Assembly (NCBI GenBank): GCA_964467585.1
Contig: CAYXRF010000006.1
Span: 1-64,000, forward strand
Origin: CALVLD01 sp964467585
GTDB lineage: Bacteria; Bacillota; Clostridia; Christensenellales; CAG-138
DNA length: 64,000 bases
Direction: 5' to 3'
Positions 43,354 through 51,650 of the stretch are shown piece by piece; position 1 is the stretch's first letter; each line of letters starts with the position of its first letter. The position numbers and the translations under genes were made by a program. The notes beneath the pieces are model-generated. The model was not told where the DNA came from. It saw nothing but the letters and a program-made list of their open reading frames with translations, and ran no database searches.

Positions 43354-44663
43354 ATTTTTTCCTGACCGAATGGTTTTACTATCTGCTCAAGTGGCTCCAC
43401 TCCGTATTCAACAGCAACTATGTGCTGACAATAATCGCCGCCACTTTGGTGCTGAGGCTCATCCAGCTGTTTCCGGACATCAAAAACCGTAAGACGCAGA
43501 TTAAAACCGCTGCCATTCAGCCCGAGCTTGACGCGCTCAAAAAAAGATACGAGGACAATCCGCAGAAGCTTCAGCAGGAGCAAAACAAGCTGATGAAGAA
43601 AAACGGGGTAAGCATGTGGTCAAGCTGCCTGCCGCTTTTGCTGACGCTTCCGCTATTTTTCTGCTTTCTTGACGCTTTTCGCTGCTGGGGCAACGAGGAG
43701 ACTATCCAGCTGATGTACGAGACGGCCGCCGCCGCTCAGACTGAAACGCTTGAGGACGACGACGCCGCGATGCAGACGTTTGACAGCTTCAAATTCCTTT
43801 GGGTACACAACGTGTGGCAGGCGGACAGCATGTTCGCGGGCGTTGTTCCCGAGGCAAGCGCGATGCAGAGCCTTAAGGCAAAAAAGCTTGCAAATATGCC
43901 TCTGCTTGAAAAGGGCTACACCAACGCCAACGGCGAAACTGTCACGGGGGAGCAAATTTGGAACACGCTTATTGAGTGCGGTCTTGCCTCCGGAGCCTAT
44001 GGCGATGAGGGAAGCGGCAGCTCGTGCTCTTCCTGCTCAAACGACCGCTCCGGCATGATATTGATACCTGACACTATTGGAAGCGGGGTTGATTCCGCCT
44101 CTATCGATTTGATTTTGGGTACAACGGCAGAGCCGACCACGGAGCCGACTGACGAGGCAACCGCAGAGCCGACCACGGAGCCGACAGCGGACGCAACCGC
44201 GGGCACAACCGCGGGCACAACCGCGGACACAACCGCCGAAGCAACGGCGGAGCCTGCATCTGAAGATGCTTTGACGGGCAAGCGGGTGTACGACTCTTTG
44301 ATGAACAGATACATCAAAAAGGTTCAGGGGACGCACAGCAATCCCATGGCGAACGGGCTTTTCATACTGCCCGTGCTTGCGGCGGGACTGCAGTTCCTCA
44401 CAATGCTGCTTACCCAGCGCCGCACCAAATCCGCTTCGGGCGCAAAGGCGCAGGACGACAAGGCACAAAAGAACGACCCGAACAAGTCCATGAAATACAT
44501 GATGTACTTTATGCCGCTTATCAGCATATGGGTATGTATTTCTTCAACAAGCGCATTCGCTTTCTATTGGACGGTCAGCGGTCTGTTCCAGCTAATTTCA
44601 ACGTTGATAATCAACTACGTATTCGACAGGAAAGCAAAAAAGCAGGAGGTCATCATTAAATGA
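43350..44663 (+). CDS. yidC: Membrane insertase YidC/SpoIIIJ with unusual Thr/Ala/Glu/Pro insertion
   Basis: YidC/Oxa1 insertases place proteins in the membrane; the SpoIIIJ member is needed for forespore development in Bacillus. The 437-residue product has the 60KD_IMP domain: TLVLRLIQLFP with the conserved Arg, the cytoplasmic hairpin KKRYEDNPQKLQQEQNKLMKKNGVS, and C-terminal segments KYMMYFMPLISIWV and AFAFYWTVSGLFQLI. Between TM2 and TM3 the external region is greatly enlarged (about residues 125-330), and residues about 256-304 are a low-complexity TAEPTTEPTDEAT-type stretch. It overlaps jag by four bases. Confidence 0.93.
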   Translation: MNFFLTEWFYYLLKWLHSVFNSNYVLTIIAATLVLRLIQLFPDIKNRKTQIKTAAIQPELDALKKRYEDNPQKLQQEQNKLMKKNGVSMWSSCLPLLLTLPLFFCFLDAFRCWGNEETIQLMYETAAAAQTETLEDDDAAMQTFDSFKFLWVHNVWQADSMFAGVVPEASAMQSLKAKKLANMPLLEKGYTNANGETVTGEQIWNTLIECGLASGAYGDEGSGSSCSSCSNDRSGMILIPDTIGSGVDSASIDLILGTTAEPTTEPTDEATAEPTTEPTADATAGTTAGTTADTTAEATAEPASEDALTGKRVYDSLMNRYIKKVQGTHSNPMANGLFILPVLAAGLQFLTMLLTQRRTKSASGAKAQDDKAQKNDPNKSMKYMMYFMPLISIWVCISSTSAFAFYWTVSGLFQLISTLIINYVFDRKAKKQEVIIK

Positions 44664-45865
44664 ACACCTTAGATATAACGGCAAAATCTGTTGACGAGGC
44701 AGTGTTTCGCGGACTTCAGCAGATGGGCATCTCGATAGACGAGGTTTCCATTGAGATAATCCAACAGGAGACAAAGGGCATACTGGGCATTGGCGCAAGG
44801 CCGGCGATAGTCCGTCTTACCCGGAAGCCGCCCGAGGAATACGAGATACCTGACTATCTCACCCAAAAGAACGACCGCCGTGGGGATTCGCGTGAATATG
44901 ACTCCCGCAGGGGCAACGACCGCAGGGGCAACGACCGCAGAACGGACAACCGCAGGACGGATAATCGCACGGGCGACAGCCGCACGGGCGACAGTCGCAC
45001 AGACGACAGCCGCGACCGCAGAGCAAAAAACGATCGCCGCGATATAAGCGACAGGGCGCCAAAGCCCCAAACGACAGAAGCAAGCGATGCGCCGCGGGAT
45101 AAAAAGCCCACGCCCGCCGCAAATTCTGAAAAAGCTCCCGCCGCCAAGGAAGCCGTTCGGCAGGCAAATACAGAAGTTGGCGTCAACGCTTCGGCCGCTT
45201 TGTCGAATGTCGCTTCCACTGAAAAGTCAAATGCGCAGCCCGCTCAGCCGCGTCAGACAAGACCTCAGTCCCCGCGTCCCAACAGAGCGCCGCAGCCCAA
45301 GCCCGCCGTGCGTGCGGAGGGTGACGGCGGTGATGATGCGTATGAGGGTGAGGAGCAGGAGCCGCAGCGCATAATCAACTACTCTGAAGAAGCGGCGCAA
45401 GGTCTGCCCGCAGCGGATTTTGTGCGTGGTCTTATTGAAAAAATGGGTGTTGAGGGCAAGGTGCTTGCCGCCTGTGAGGAGGATTGTCTGCGTCTGCGAA
45501 TTGAAAGTGAGACGATGGGCGTGCTTATCGGGCATCGCGGGGAAACGCTTGACGCCATGCAGTACCTCACATCTCTTGTTGTTAACCGCGACCGCAAAAG
45601 CACAGGCTACACGCGTGTCACTCTTAACACTGAGGACTATCGTGAAAAGCGTGAGGAGACTCTGCGTCATCTTGCAAAGCGCGTTGCGTCTCAGGTAAAA
45701 GCGACGGGCAGACCCCGCGCACTTGAACCAATGAATCCATATGAGCGCAGGATATTGCACGCCACGCTGCAAAACAATCCGTATGTCACAACTCACAGCG
45801 AGGGTGAGGAGCCGAACAGGCGCGTCGTTGTGACGCTTAAGCGTCGTCCCCGCAAGGCGGAGTAA
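44660..45865 (+). CDS. jag: RNA-binding protein Jag/KhpB with long Arg/Asp-rich linker
   Basis: Jag (KhpB) binds RNA and works beside YidC and cell-elongation control. The 401-residue protein has the Jag_N domain (residues 1-50, ITAKSVDEAVFRGLQQMGIS, ETKGILGIGARPA), a KH domain (LIGHRGETLDAMQYLTSLVV) and an R3H domain (LEPMNPYERRILHATLQNN). Between them residues about 70-235 form a disordered linker with repeats such as NDRRGNDRRTDNRRTDNR and GDSRTGDSR, longer than usual. The high charge suggests RNA or phase-type interactions; this is inference. Confidence 0.93.
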   Translation: MNTLDITAKSVDEAVFRGLQQMGISIDEVSIEIIQQETKGILGIGARPAIVRLTRKPPEEYEIPDYLTQKNDRRGDSREYDSRRGNDRRGNDRRTDNRRTDNRTGDSRTGDSRTDDSRDRRAKNDRRDISDRAPKPQTTEASDAPRDKKPTPAANSEKAPAAKEAVRQANTEVGVNASAALSNVASTEKSNAQPAQPRQTRPQSPRPNRAPQPKPAVRAEGDGGDDAYEGEEQEPQRIINYSEEAAQGLPAADFVRGLIEKMGVEGKVLAACEEDCLRLRIESETMGVLIGHRGETLDAMQYLTSLVVNRDRKSTGYTRVTLNTEDYREKREETLRHLAKRVASQVKATGRPRALEPMNPYERRILHATLQNNPYVTTHSEGEEPNRRVVVTLKRRPRKAE

Positions 45866-45894
45866 CGCAAAGGCAAAGGGGCGCACAAAAAACA

Positions 45895-47250
45895 ATGTAT
45901 ACATCTGATAATCAGACTGCAATATTCGCACTGTCCACACCTGTGGGCGGTGCGTTGGCAGTTATAAGGATAAGCGGAGGTATCGCACGGCAGGCGGTGC
46001 AACGGTATTTTTCGGGACGGCTTGCCCACAGAGTATGCTCATACGGGCATTTTACGGGCAGTGACGGTGAGTTTATTGACGAATGCACGGCAGTGTTTTT
46101 TGAAGCGCCGCACTCCTACACGGGTGAGGACTGCGTTGAGCTGACAGTTCACGGCTCCTACGCGGTTGTTAACGCGGTGCTTGCAACGCTTGGCGAGTTT
46201 TCGGCGGGAGGTGAAAAATTGCGTCCCGCTCAAGCGGGAGAATTTACCAAACGGGCATTCCTTAACGGAAAAATGGATTTGTGCCGCGCCGAGGCTGTTA
46301 TGGACGTGATTTGCGCATCCACGGAGCTTGCGCGAAAGGCTGCCTCCGAGCAGCTTCGGGGCGGCTTGAGCAAAAAGCTTGACGCCCTCTACAACAGGCT
46401 TATTGCAATCGCTTCGCTTATTGACGCGACAATCGACTTTCCGGATGAGATGGACGAGCAAACCGAAATTTCCAATATTGACAACGCCGTTGTATCCGTA
46501 AGGGACGATATTGAAGCTTTGGTAAAGGACGGCGAATGCTGCCGTATTCTGCGCGATGGCGCAAGGGTTGTGCTGATAGGGCGTCCCAACGCGGGCAAAA
46601 GCTCCCTTATGAACGCACTTTTGTGCCGCGACCGCGCTATTGTTGCAAAGGAGCGCGGCACAACCCGTGACACCATTGAGGAGTCAACCTCATTTGGCGG
46701 GGTGCCGACCGTGCTTGTTGACACGGCGGGCATACGCTTTGCCGAAAGCGAAGCCGAGGCGTTGGGCATTGAGCGTGCGCTTTGTGAGGCTCAGTTTGCA
46801 AGCCTTGTGCTTGCTGTTTTTGACGGCTCACAGGAGCTTTCGCCCGATGACGAGCAGGTGAAAGCGGCAATCCGCTCCGTGCCGTCTATTGCCGTCATAA
46901 CAAAAAATGATTTGCCGCAAAGGCTTTTTGTTGATTCGGACGGCAAATTTTGCACGCTTCCCGCCATTTGCACAAGCGCGGCTGACGGAAGCGGGCTTGA
47001 CGCGCTTAAAAGCAGCATCGCCCACAGGCTTATGCCCGAGGGGGAGCTGCCGATTGTAACCAACGTCCGTCACATCGCCGCACTTAAGGCCGCAGCAAGC
47101 GCCCTTTGGGACTGCGCGGAGGTTGACCTGCTTGAATGCAAGGCGGCGGATATACGCGATGCGCTTGAAAGTATAGGCGCGATAACGGGCAAAAATGTAT
47201 CGGAGGATGTGATTGACGCCATATTCTCCAAATTCTGTGTGGGTAAATGA
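45895..47250 (+). CDS. mnmE: tRNA modification GTPase MnmE
   Basis: With MnmG it makes the (carboxymethyl)aminomethyl group at U34 of some tRNAs. The 451-residue protein has the folate-binding N-domain, ending with RPAQAGEFTKRAFLNGKMDL, and a G-domain with GRPNAGKSSLMNALL (G1), VDTAGIRF (G3) and VITKNDLP (G4). The C-terminal FCVGK motif is intact. Its end overlaps mnmG by four bases. Confidence 0.97.
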   Translation: MYTSDNQTAIFALSTPVGGALAVIRISGGIARQAVQRYFSGRLAHRVCSYGHFTGSDGEFIDECTAVFFEAPHSYTGEDCVELTVHGSYAVVNAVLATLGEFSAGGEKLRPAQAGEFTKRAFLNGKMDLCRAEAVMDVICASTELARKAASEQLRGGLSKKLDALYNRLIAIASLIDATIDFPDEMDEQTEISNIDNAVVSVRDDIEALVKDGECCRILRDGARVVLIGRPNAGKSSLMNALLCRDRAIVAKERGTTRDTIEESTSFGGVPTVLVDTAGIRFAESEAEALGIERALCEAQFASLVLAVFDGSQELSPDDEQVKAAIRSVPSIAVITKNDLPQRLFVDSDGKFCTLPAICTSAADGSGLDALKSSIAHRLMPEGELPIVTNVRHIAALKAAASALWDCAEVDLLECKAADIRDALESIGAITGKNVSEDVIDAIFSKFCVGK

Positions 47251-49112
47251 TTTATAGCTCTGAACAATTTGATATTGCGATAATTGGTGCGGGACACGCG
47301 GGCTGTGAAGCCGCGCTTGCCTGCTCACGCATGGGCATGAACACGCTTTGCCTTTGCGTTGACCTTGATTCCGTGGCGATGATGCCCTGCAATCCCTCAA
47401 TTGGGGGAACCTCGAAGGGACATTTGGTGCGTGAGATTGACGCTTTGGGCGGTGAGATGGGGCTTGCGGCGGACGACTGCTTTATTCAGATGAGGATGCT
47501 TAACACGGGCAAGGGCCCCGCCGTGCATTCGCTGCGCGCCCAAATTGACAAGCGGCGCTATCATGAGAGGATGAAGCTGACGCTTGAATCACAGCCGAGG
47601 CTTACATTACGGCAGGACGAGTGTGTTTCAATACAAACGAGCAATGGCAATGTGTGCGGAATTACAACCGCTTGCGGTGCGACATACGCCGTTCGAGCTG
47701 TCGTTATAGCTTCGGGTGTTTATCTGAACAGCCGCATTCACATTGGGGAATACAACCGTTTTCAGGGACCATGCGGCATGATGAACGCCTCCGCGCTTTC
47801 AGATTCGCTTAGGGGGCTTGGCTTGCAGCTTCAGCGCTTCAAAACAGGCACTCCGCCGCGTGTGCTTCTGCGCTCCTGCGATCTTTCAAAAATGCAGCCG
47901 CAGGAGGGTGACGTCCCTCCCCCGCACTTTTCTTTTTTGTCGGGAGACGTCTCACGCGATCAGGCGCGCTGCTATCTTACATACACCAACAGCCGCACAC
48001 ATGACGTCATAAAAGCGAATATCCATCGCTCTCCCATGTATTCGGGGGAGATTGCCGCAACGGGCACACGCTATTGTCCGTCTATTGAGGACAAAATTGT
48101 TCGCTTTGCGGACAAGGACAGGCATCAGCTTTTTATCGAGCCTGAGGGACTTTCAACCCGTGAGATGTACGTTCAGGGGCTTTCCACCAGCTTGCCGCGG
48201 GATGTGCAGGAGGCTATGCTTCACACTGTTGCGGGCATGGAAAACTGTGTTATAATGAGGTATGGGTATGCTATCGAGTACGACTGCATCCACCCAACCG
48301 ACCTAAACGGCAATCTTATGGCAAGGTCTGTCGGCGGACTGTTCTTTGCGGGACAGATATGCGGCAGCTCCGGCTATGAGGAGGCTGCGGCGCAGGGACT
48401 TTACGCGGGGATAAACGCCGCGCTGTATGTCCGAGGGGATGAGCCGTTCTATTTGGGGCGCGCCGACGCCTACATTGGCGTTCTTGTGGACGACCTTACC
48501 GTTAAGGGCACCGCCGAGCCGTATCGCATGATGACAAGCCGCGCCGAGTACAGGCTTGTGCTTAGGCAGGACAACGCCGATTTGCGCTTGACCGACAAGG
48601 CATACCGTACGGGGCTTATATCCGACGAGAGGCGTTCGCGGCTTGAAAGCAAGCGTGAAAATATTTCCCGGGCAATAATTGCTGTTGACAGGACTATACG
48701 TCCAAGCGAAGAATTGAACCGATTGCTTGATTCACACGGAACATCACGCACTGTTAACAGCGTAAGCGTTGCTTCATTGCTCAAGCGCGGTGGCGTTGGC
48801 TATACGGAGCTTGCCGCACTGTGTGATTTTTTGCCTCCGCTTGACGATGAGTGCGCGCACGAGGTCGAGCTTTCAGCCTATTACGGCGGCTATATTCAAA
48901 AGCAGAATGAGCAGATACGGCGAGCCGCCGCACTGGAGAACGCCTCATTGCCCGAGGATATAGACTATCACGCCATAAAGGGGCTAAGGATAGAGGCGAT
49001 CCAAAAGCTTTCGGCAATCCGTCCCTCAACTCTTGGGCAGGCGTCACGCATATCGGGGGTTTCTCCCGCGGATATCGCCGTGCTGCTTGTGGCTGAAAAA
49101 GCAAGGAAATGA
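47247..49112 (+). CDS. mnmG: tRNA uridine-34 modification enzyme MnmG (GidA)
   Basis: The FAD-dependent partner of MnmE. The 621-residue protein has the dinucleotide-binding motif IAIIGAGHAGCEAALACSR, PCNPSIGGTSKGHLVREIDALGG, GRPPRVLLRSC-like (here GTPPRVLLRSCD), and SSGYEEAAAQGLYAGINAAL, with the C-terminal helical domain (LRIEAIQKLSAIRPSTLGQASRISGV). It carries a one-mismatch Noc-type site at 48662-48677. Confidence 0.97.
   Translation: MIYSSEQFDIAIIGAGHAGCEAALACSRMGMNTLCLCVDLDSVAMMPCNPSIGGTSKGHLVREIDALGGEMGLAADDCFIQMRMLNTGKGPAVHSLRAQIDKRRYHERMKLTLESQPRLTLRQDECVSIQTSNGNVCGITTACGATYAVRAVVIASGVYLNSRIHIGEYNRFQGPCGMMNASALSDSLRGLGLQLQRFKTGTPPRVLLRSCDLSKMQPQEGDVPPPHFSFLSGDVSRDQARCYLTYTNSRTHDVIKANIHRSPMYSGEIAATGTRYCPSIEDKIVRFADKDRHQLFIEPEGLSTREMYVQGLSTSLPRDVQEAMLHTVAGMENCVIMRYGYAIEYDCIHPTDLNGNLMARSVGGLFFAGQICGSSGYEEAAAQGLYAGINAALYVRGDEPFYLGRADAYIGVLVDDLTVKGTAEPYRMMTSRAEYRLVLRQDNADLRLTDKAYRTGLISDERRSRLESKRENISRAIIAVDRTIRPSEELNRLLDSHGTSRTVNSVSVASLLKRGGVGYTELAALCDFLPPLDDECAHEVELSAYYGGYIQKQNEQIRRAAALENASLPEDIDYHAIKGLRIEAIQKLSAIRPSTLGQASRISGVSPADIAVLLVAEKARK
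48662..48677. promoter_or_regulatory. Near-consensus Noc-type site inside mnmG
   Basis: TATTTCCCGGGCAATA differs from the palindrome at 21481-21496 by one base (C for A). Confidence 0.5.
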
Positions 49113-49113
49113 A

Positions 49114-49833
49114 ATGGAAACTTACGTTTGCGCAACCGAAACTATGAGTGAGGCTCAACTAAAAGCTGTGCTGCCCTGCCTTTCGCAGGCGGCGACAGAA
49201 CGCTTTCTTCTATACTATCAAATGCTTGTGGGGCGCAACGCACGCGTCAATCTCACGCGGATAACCGCTCCAGATGAGGTGGCGACAAAGCATTTTGCGG
49301 ACAGCATACTTCCCGCGGCGCTTATACCCGAGGGGGCGTTTTGCGTTGACGTCGGCACGGGCGCGGGCTTCCCCGGTATTCCGCTAAAAATTGTACGTCC
49401 CGATATTCGGCTTGTGCTGATTGATTCGCTTGGAAAGCGCGTGACATTTTTGAGAGAGCTTTGCGACGCATTGGGGCTTGTGGAGGTTGACTGCATCCAT
49501 GCGCGGGCGGAGGACGCCGCACGCGAGCCGACACTGCGCGCCGCTTTTGACGTTGCCCTCTCACGCGCCGTTGCTCCCGCAAACGTGCTTGTTGAATTGA
49601 CCGTTCCTTTTGTTAAAAAGGGCGGCGTGTCGCTTATGTACAAGGGTCCAAACGCTCAAGCGGAGCTTACGCAGGCGGCGGGTGCGCTGAAGGAGCTGCG
49701 AAGCGAAGCTTCCGTGATAAGCTATAATGCGCAATGGGGAGAAAGAAACGTCATCCGTGCGGTTAAAACGGGCGACACGCCAAAGGTCTATCCGCGCAAG
49801 GCGGGCACGGCTTCAAAAAGTCCTCTTGTGTAA
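49114..49833 (+). CDS. rsmG: 16S rRNA (guanine527-N7)-methyltransferase RsmG
   Basis: RsmG (GidB) methylates G527 of 16S rRNA with SAM. The 239-residue enzyme shows NLTRITAPDEVATKHFADSIL, the SAM loop VDVGTGAGFPGIPLKIV, and the DVALSRAVAPANVLVELTVPF region. The start ATG 49114 follows AAGGAAATGAA and overlaps the end of mnmG closely (stop 49110-49112). Confidence 0.95.
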   Translation: METYVCATETMSEAQLKAVLPCLSQAATERFLLYYQMLVGRNARVNLTRITAPDEVATKHFADSILPAALIPEGAFCVDVGTGAGFPGIPLKIVRPDIRLVLIDSLGKRVTFLRELCDALGLVEVDCIHARAEDAAREPTLRAAFDVALSRAVAPANVLVELTVPFVKKGGVSLMYKGPNAQAELTQAAGALKELRSEASVISYNAQWGERNVIRAVKTGDTPKVYPRKAGTASKSPLV

Positions 49834-50013
49834 AGCGGCGATTTTTTTAAGCGTTTGCCTTATAAATTTGGAGCTGCGCTTCCCCGCGTTTTTCACTCTT
49901 GTAAAGGCGGAGACGTATCCACAGGGGCTGTGCGCTCCGCGTGCATAAAACCCCGTGTGCAGCGGATTTTATGCGTTCTATTGTCGAATAGACGCTTTCT
50001 TTGGCAGTGGTGC

Positions 50014-50029
50014 AGGGAAATATTTCCCT
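50014..50029. promoter_or_regulatory. Palindrome upstream of noc
   Basis: AGGGAAATATTTCCCT is a perfect 16-bp palindrome 45 bases before the noc start. Its half-sites GGGAAAT and ATTTCCC are those of the Noc site but in the opposite order. It may be an operator for autoregulation. The surrounding 49834-50073 has no gene. Confidence 0.5.
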
Positions 50030-50073
50030 ATACCGAACCAATAGATATATCAAACTGAAAGAGGTAATTTGCC

Positions 50074-50925
50074 GTGGCGCTGTTTGCACGAAAAGAAAAA
50101 AAGGATGCTGTCGATTCCGCCGCCGCGGACATGAAGCGGCTGGAAAGCATACCCGTTTCCGCCATCCGCCCCAACCCGCATCAGCCCCGCCGCACGTTTG
50201 ACGACGAGGGCATAGCGGAGCTTGCCGCCTCAATTTCTCAGGTGGGTCTGATTCAGCCGCTTGTGGTTCGCAAAATGTCGGACGGCTATGAGCTTATCGC
50301 GGGCGAAAGGCGTTTGCGCGCAGTGCGTTCGCTTGGTATGGAGACCGTTCCGTGCATTGTTGACGGTGCGCTTGACGACGCCGATTCCGCTCTTATGGCA
50401 ATTGTTGAGAACCTTCAGCGTGAGGACCTTCACTTTTTTGAGGAGGCGGAGTGCTACGCAGCTCTGCTTTCAAAGCTCAACGTAACTCAGGACGAGCTTG
50501 CGCTGCGGATTGGCAAGAGCCAGAGCTTTATTGCCAACAAGCTGCGCCTTCTGCGCCTTTCCCGCGAAATGCGCCGCCTTGTTGAAGAAAATGCGCTGAC
50601 GGAGCGTCACACTCGCGCACTGCTGCGCCTGACGGACGATGAGCAGCGCAAGGAGACGATTGAAAAGGTCACGGCGGGCGGACTTTCCGTTAAAGAGACT
50701 GAAAAGCTTGTGGACGCCATACTCAATCGTGCGTTTGACGAACAAAAGGAGGGCGCAAAGCCGCGCCCCCGTGTTGTGCGTGTTTTTCGTGATTATCGCC
50801 TGTTTATGAACAGCGTCAATTCCGCCTGTGATCAGCTGCGCGACAGCGGTATGAAGGTTGAGGTTGCGCAAACCGATCGCTCCGATGGCGTGGACATTGT
50901 AATTCATGTTACCCAGGGTGCGTAA
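50074..50925 (+). CDS. noc: Nucleoid occlusion protein Noc / second ParB-family protein
   Basis: Noc is a CTP-dependent DNA clamp that blocks division over the nucleoid. The 283-residue protein has an N-terminal basic amphipathic part (MALFARKEKKD), the ParB N-domain (IAGERRLRAVRSLG and IVENLQREDLHFFEEAECY), an HTH (TQDELALRIGKSQSFIANKLRLLRL) and a C-terminal dimer domain. It follows rsmG as in Bacillus. It is distinct from parB at 7489. The Noc-type palindromes at 21481 and 48662 support the assignment. Confidence 0.87.
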   Translation: MALFARKEKKDAVDSAAADMKRLESIPVSAIRPNPHQPRRTFDDEGIAELAASISQVGLIQPLVVRKMSDGYELIAGERRLRAVRSLGMETVPCIVDGALDDADSALMAIVENLQREDLHFFEEAECYAALLSKLNVTQDELALRIGKSQSFIANKLRLLRLSREMRRLVEENALTERHTRALLRLTDDEQRKETIEKVTAGGLSVKETEKLVDAILNRAFDEQKEGAKPRPRVVRVFRDYRLFMNSVNSACDQLRDSGMKVEVAQTDRSDGVDIVIHVTQGA

Positions 50926-50981
50926 AAAACACAGATGGGATCTATAAAATCAGCTTAAAGGGCTTGAAAAGGCAGCAGCGC

Positions 50982-51275
50982 TCAATCCGCATAGCCCGTT
51001 GGCATTCCCTCAAAAACCACAGTAAGCGCACCGTCCTCCGCGCCTGCCGTGCGCGTTGGGGACGCTTGCTTTGAAGCGGCGTCCAACGCCAGCTTTGCAG
51101 CGGCTATCCTGTCCGCCGCCTTCGCCGTGTCGTCCGTCAATATACTCTCCAAGCAGTTGAGAGCGGTTTGCGAAAGCCGTCTCATGCGCGTGCTGTATCG
51201 TTCACGAACAGTGCGCCGTGCGGAAGTCTGCAAGGGTGCGGCTTCATCAGCCGTCTCGGTATTGTAAGTATCCAT
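50982..51275 (-). CDS. Small helical protein of the phage remnant (possible terminase small-subunit-like)
   Basis: A 97-residue protein starting with ATG 51275 after the strong site AATGGAGGTGAC. It has the pattern QTALNCLESILTDDTAKAADRIAAAKLALDAASK, resembling a short helical stretch seen in small proteins next to phage terminases. It lies divergent to the terminase gene, which is unusual for a small terminase subunit, so the assignment is tentative. Confidence 0.55.
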   Translation of the reverse strand: MDTYNTETADEAAPLQTSARRTVRERYSTRMRRLSQTALNCLESILTDDTAKAADRIAAAKLALDAASKQASPTRTAGAEDGALTVVFEGMPTGYAD

Positions 51276-51459
51276 TTGTCACCTCCATTAACAAACATAC
51301 GTTCTATTTATTATATCATTTTTATGCTGCCGCGTCAATTATTAATGCGGTCAGTTTAGTTACGCCGCCGTTAATTATTACGGAAAATACATTGCAGTCG
51401 CATTTATGGTACTCATCCTTTTATTCACAGGAAAACCATGTGATAAAAATAACAAAACA

Positions 51460-51505
51460 AATGTTCTAAATACACTTGACATTAGAACATTCGTTCGTGT
51501 ATAAT
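51460..51505 (+). promoter_or_regulatory. Phage-type promoter with SOS-box-like operator
   Basis: TTGACA (51476-51481) and TATAAT (51500-51505) are 18 bases apart. In the spacer lies AGAACATTCGTTCG (51484-51497), one base off the Gram-positive LexA box CGAAC-N4-GTTCG. An inverted repeat AATGTTCTAA (51460-51469) / TTAGAACATT (51482-51491) also surrounds the -35. The rest of 51276-51650 holds a long G/C hairpin (about 51565-51613) that could attenuate transcription into the terminase gene. Confidence 0.7.
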
Positions 51506-51650
51506 AGTAATATGCACGATAAAAACGTGCCAATAAAATAATATAGGGTCAACGCAAAAAACTGATTGCGGCACGGGGGATGGGCTTGAGCGCCCTCGCC
51601 CCGTTCCGCAGTCAAGCCCACCCACTATTTTTTCGAACGAAAGGAGCAAT

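Noticed and set aside
43997..44317. Antisense frame full of Val/Ser/Ala repeats
   Set aside because: Shadow of the Thr/Ala/Glu/Pro repeat in yidC.
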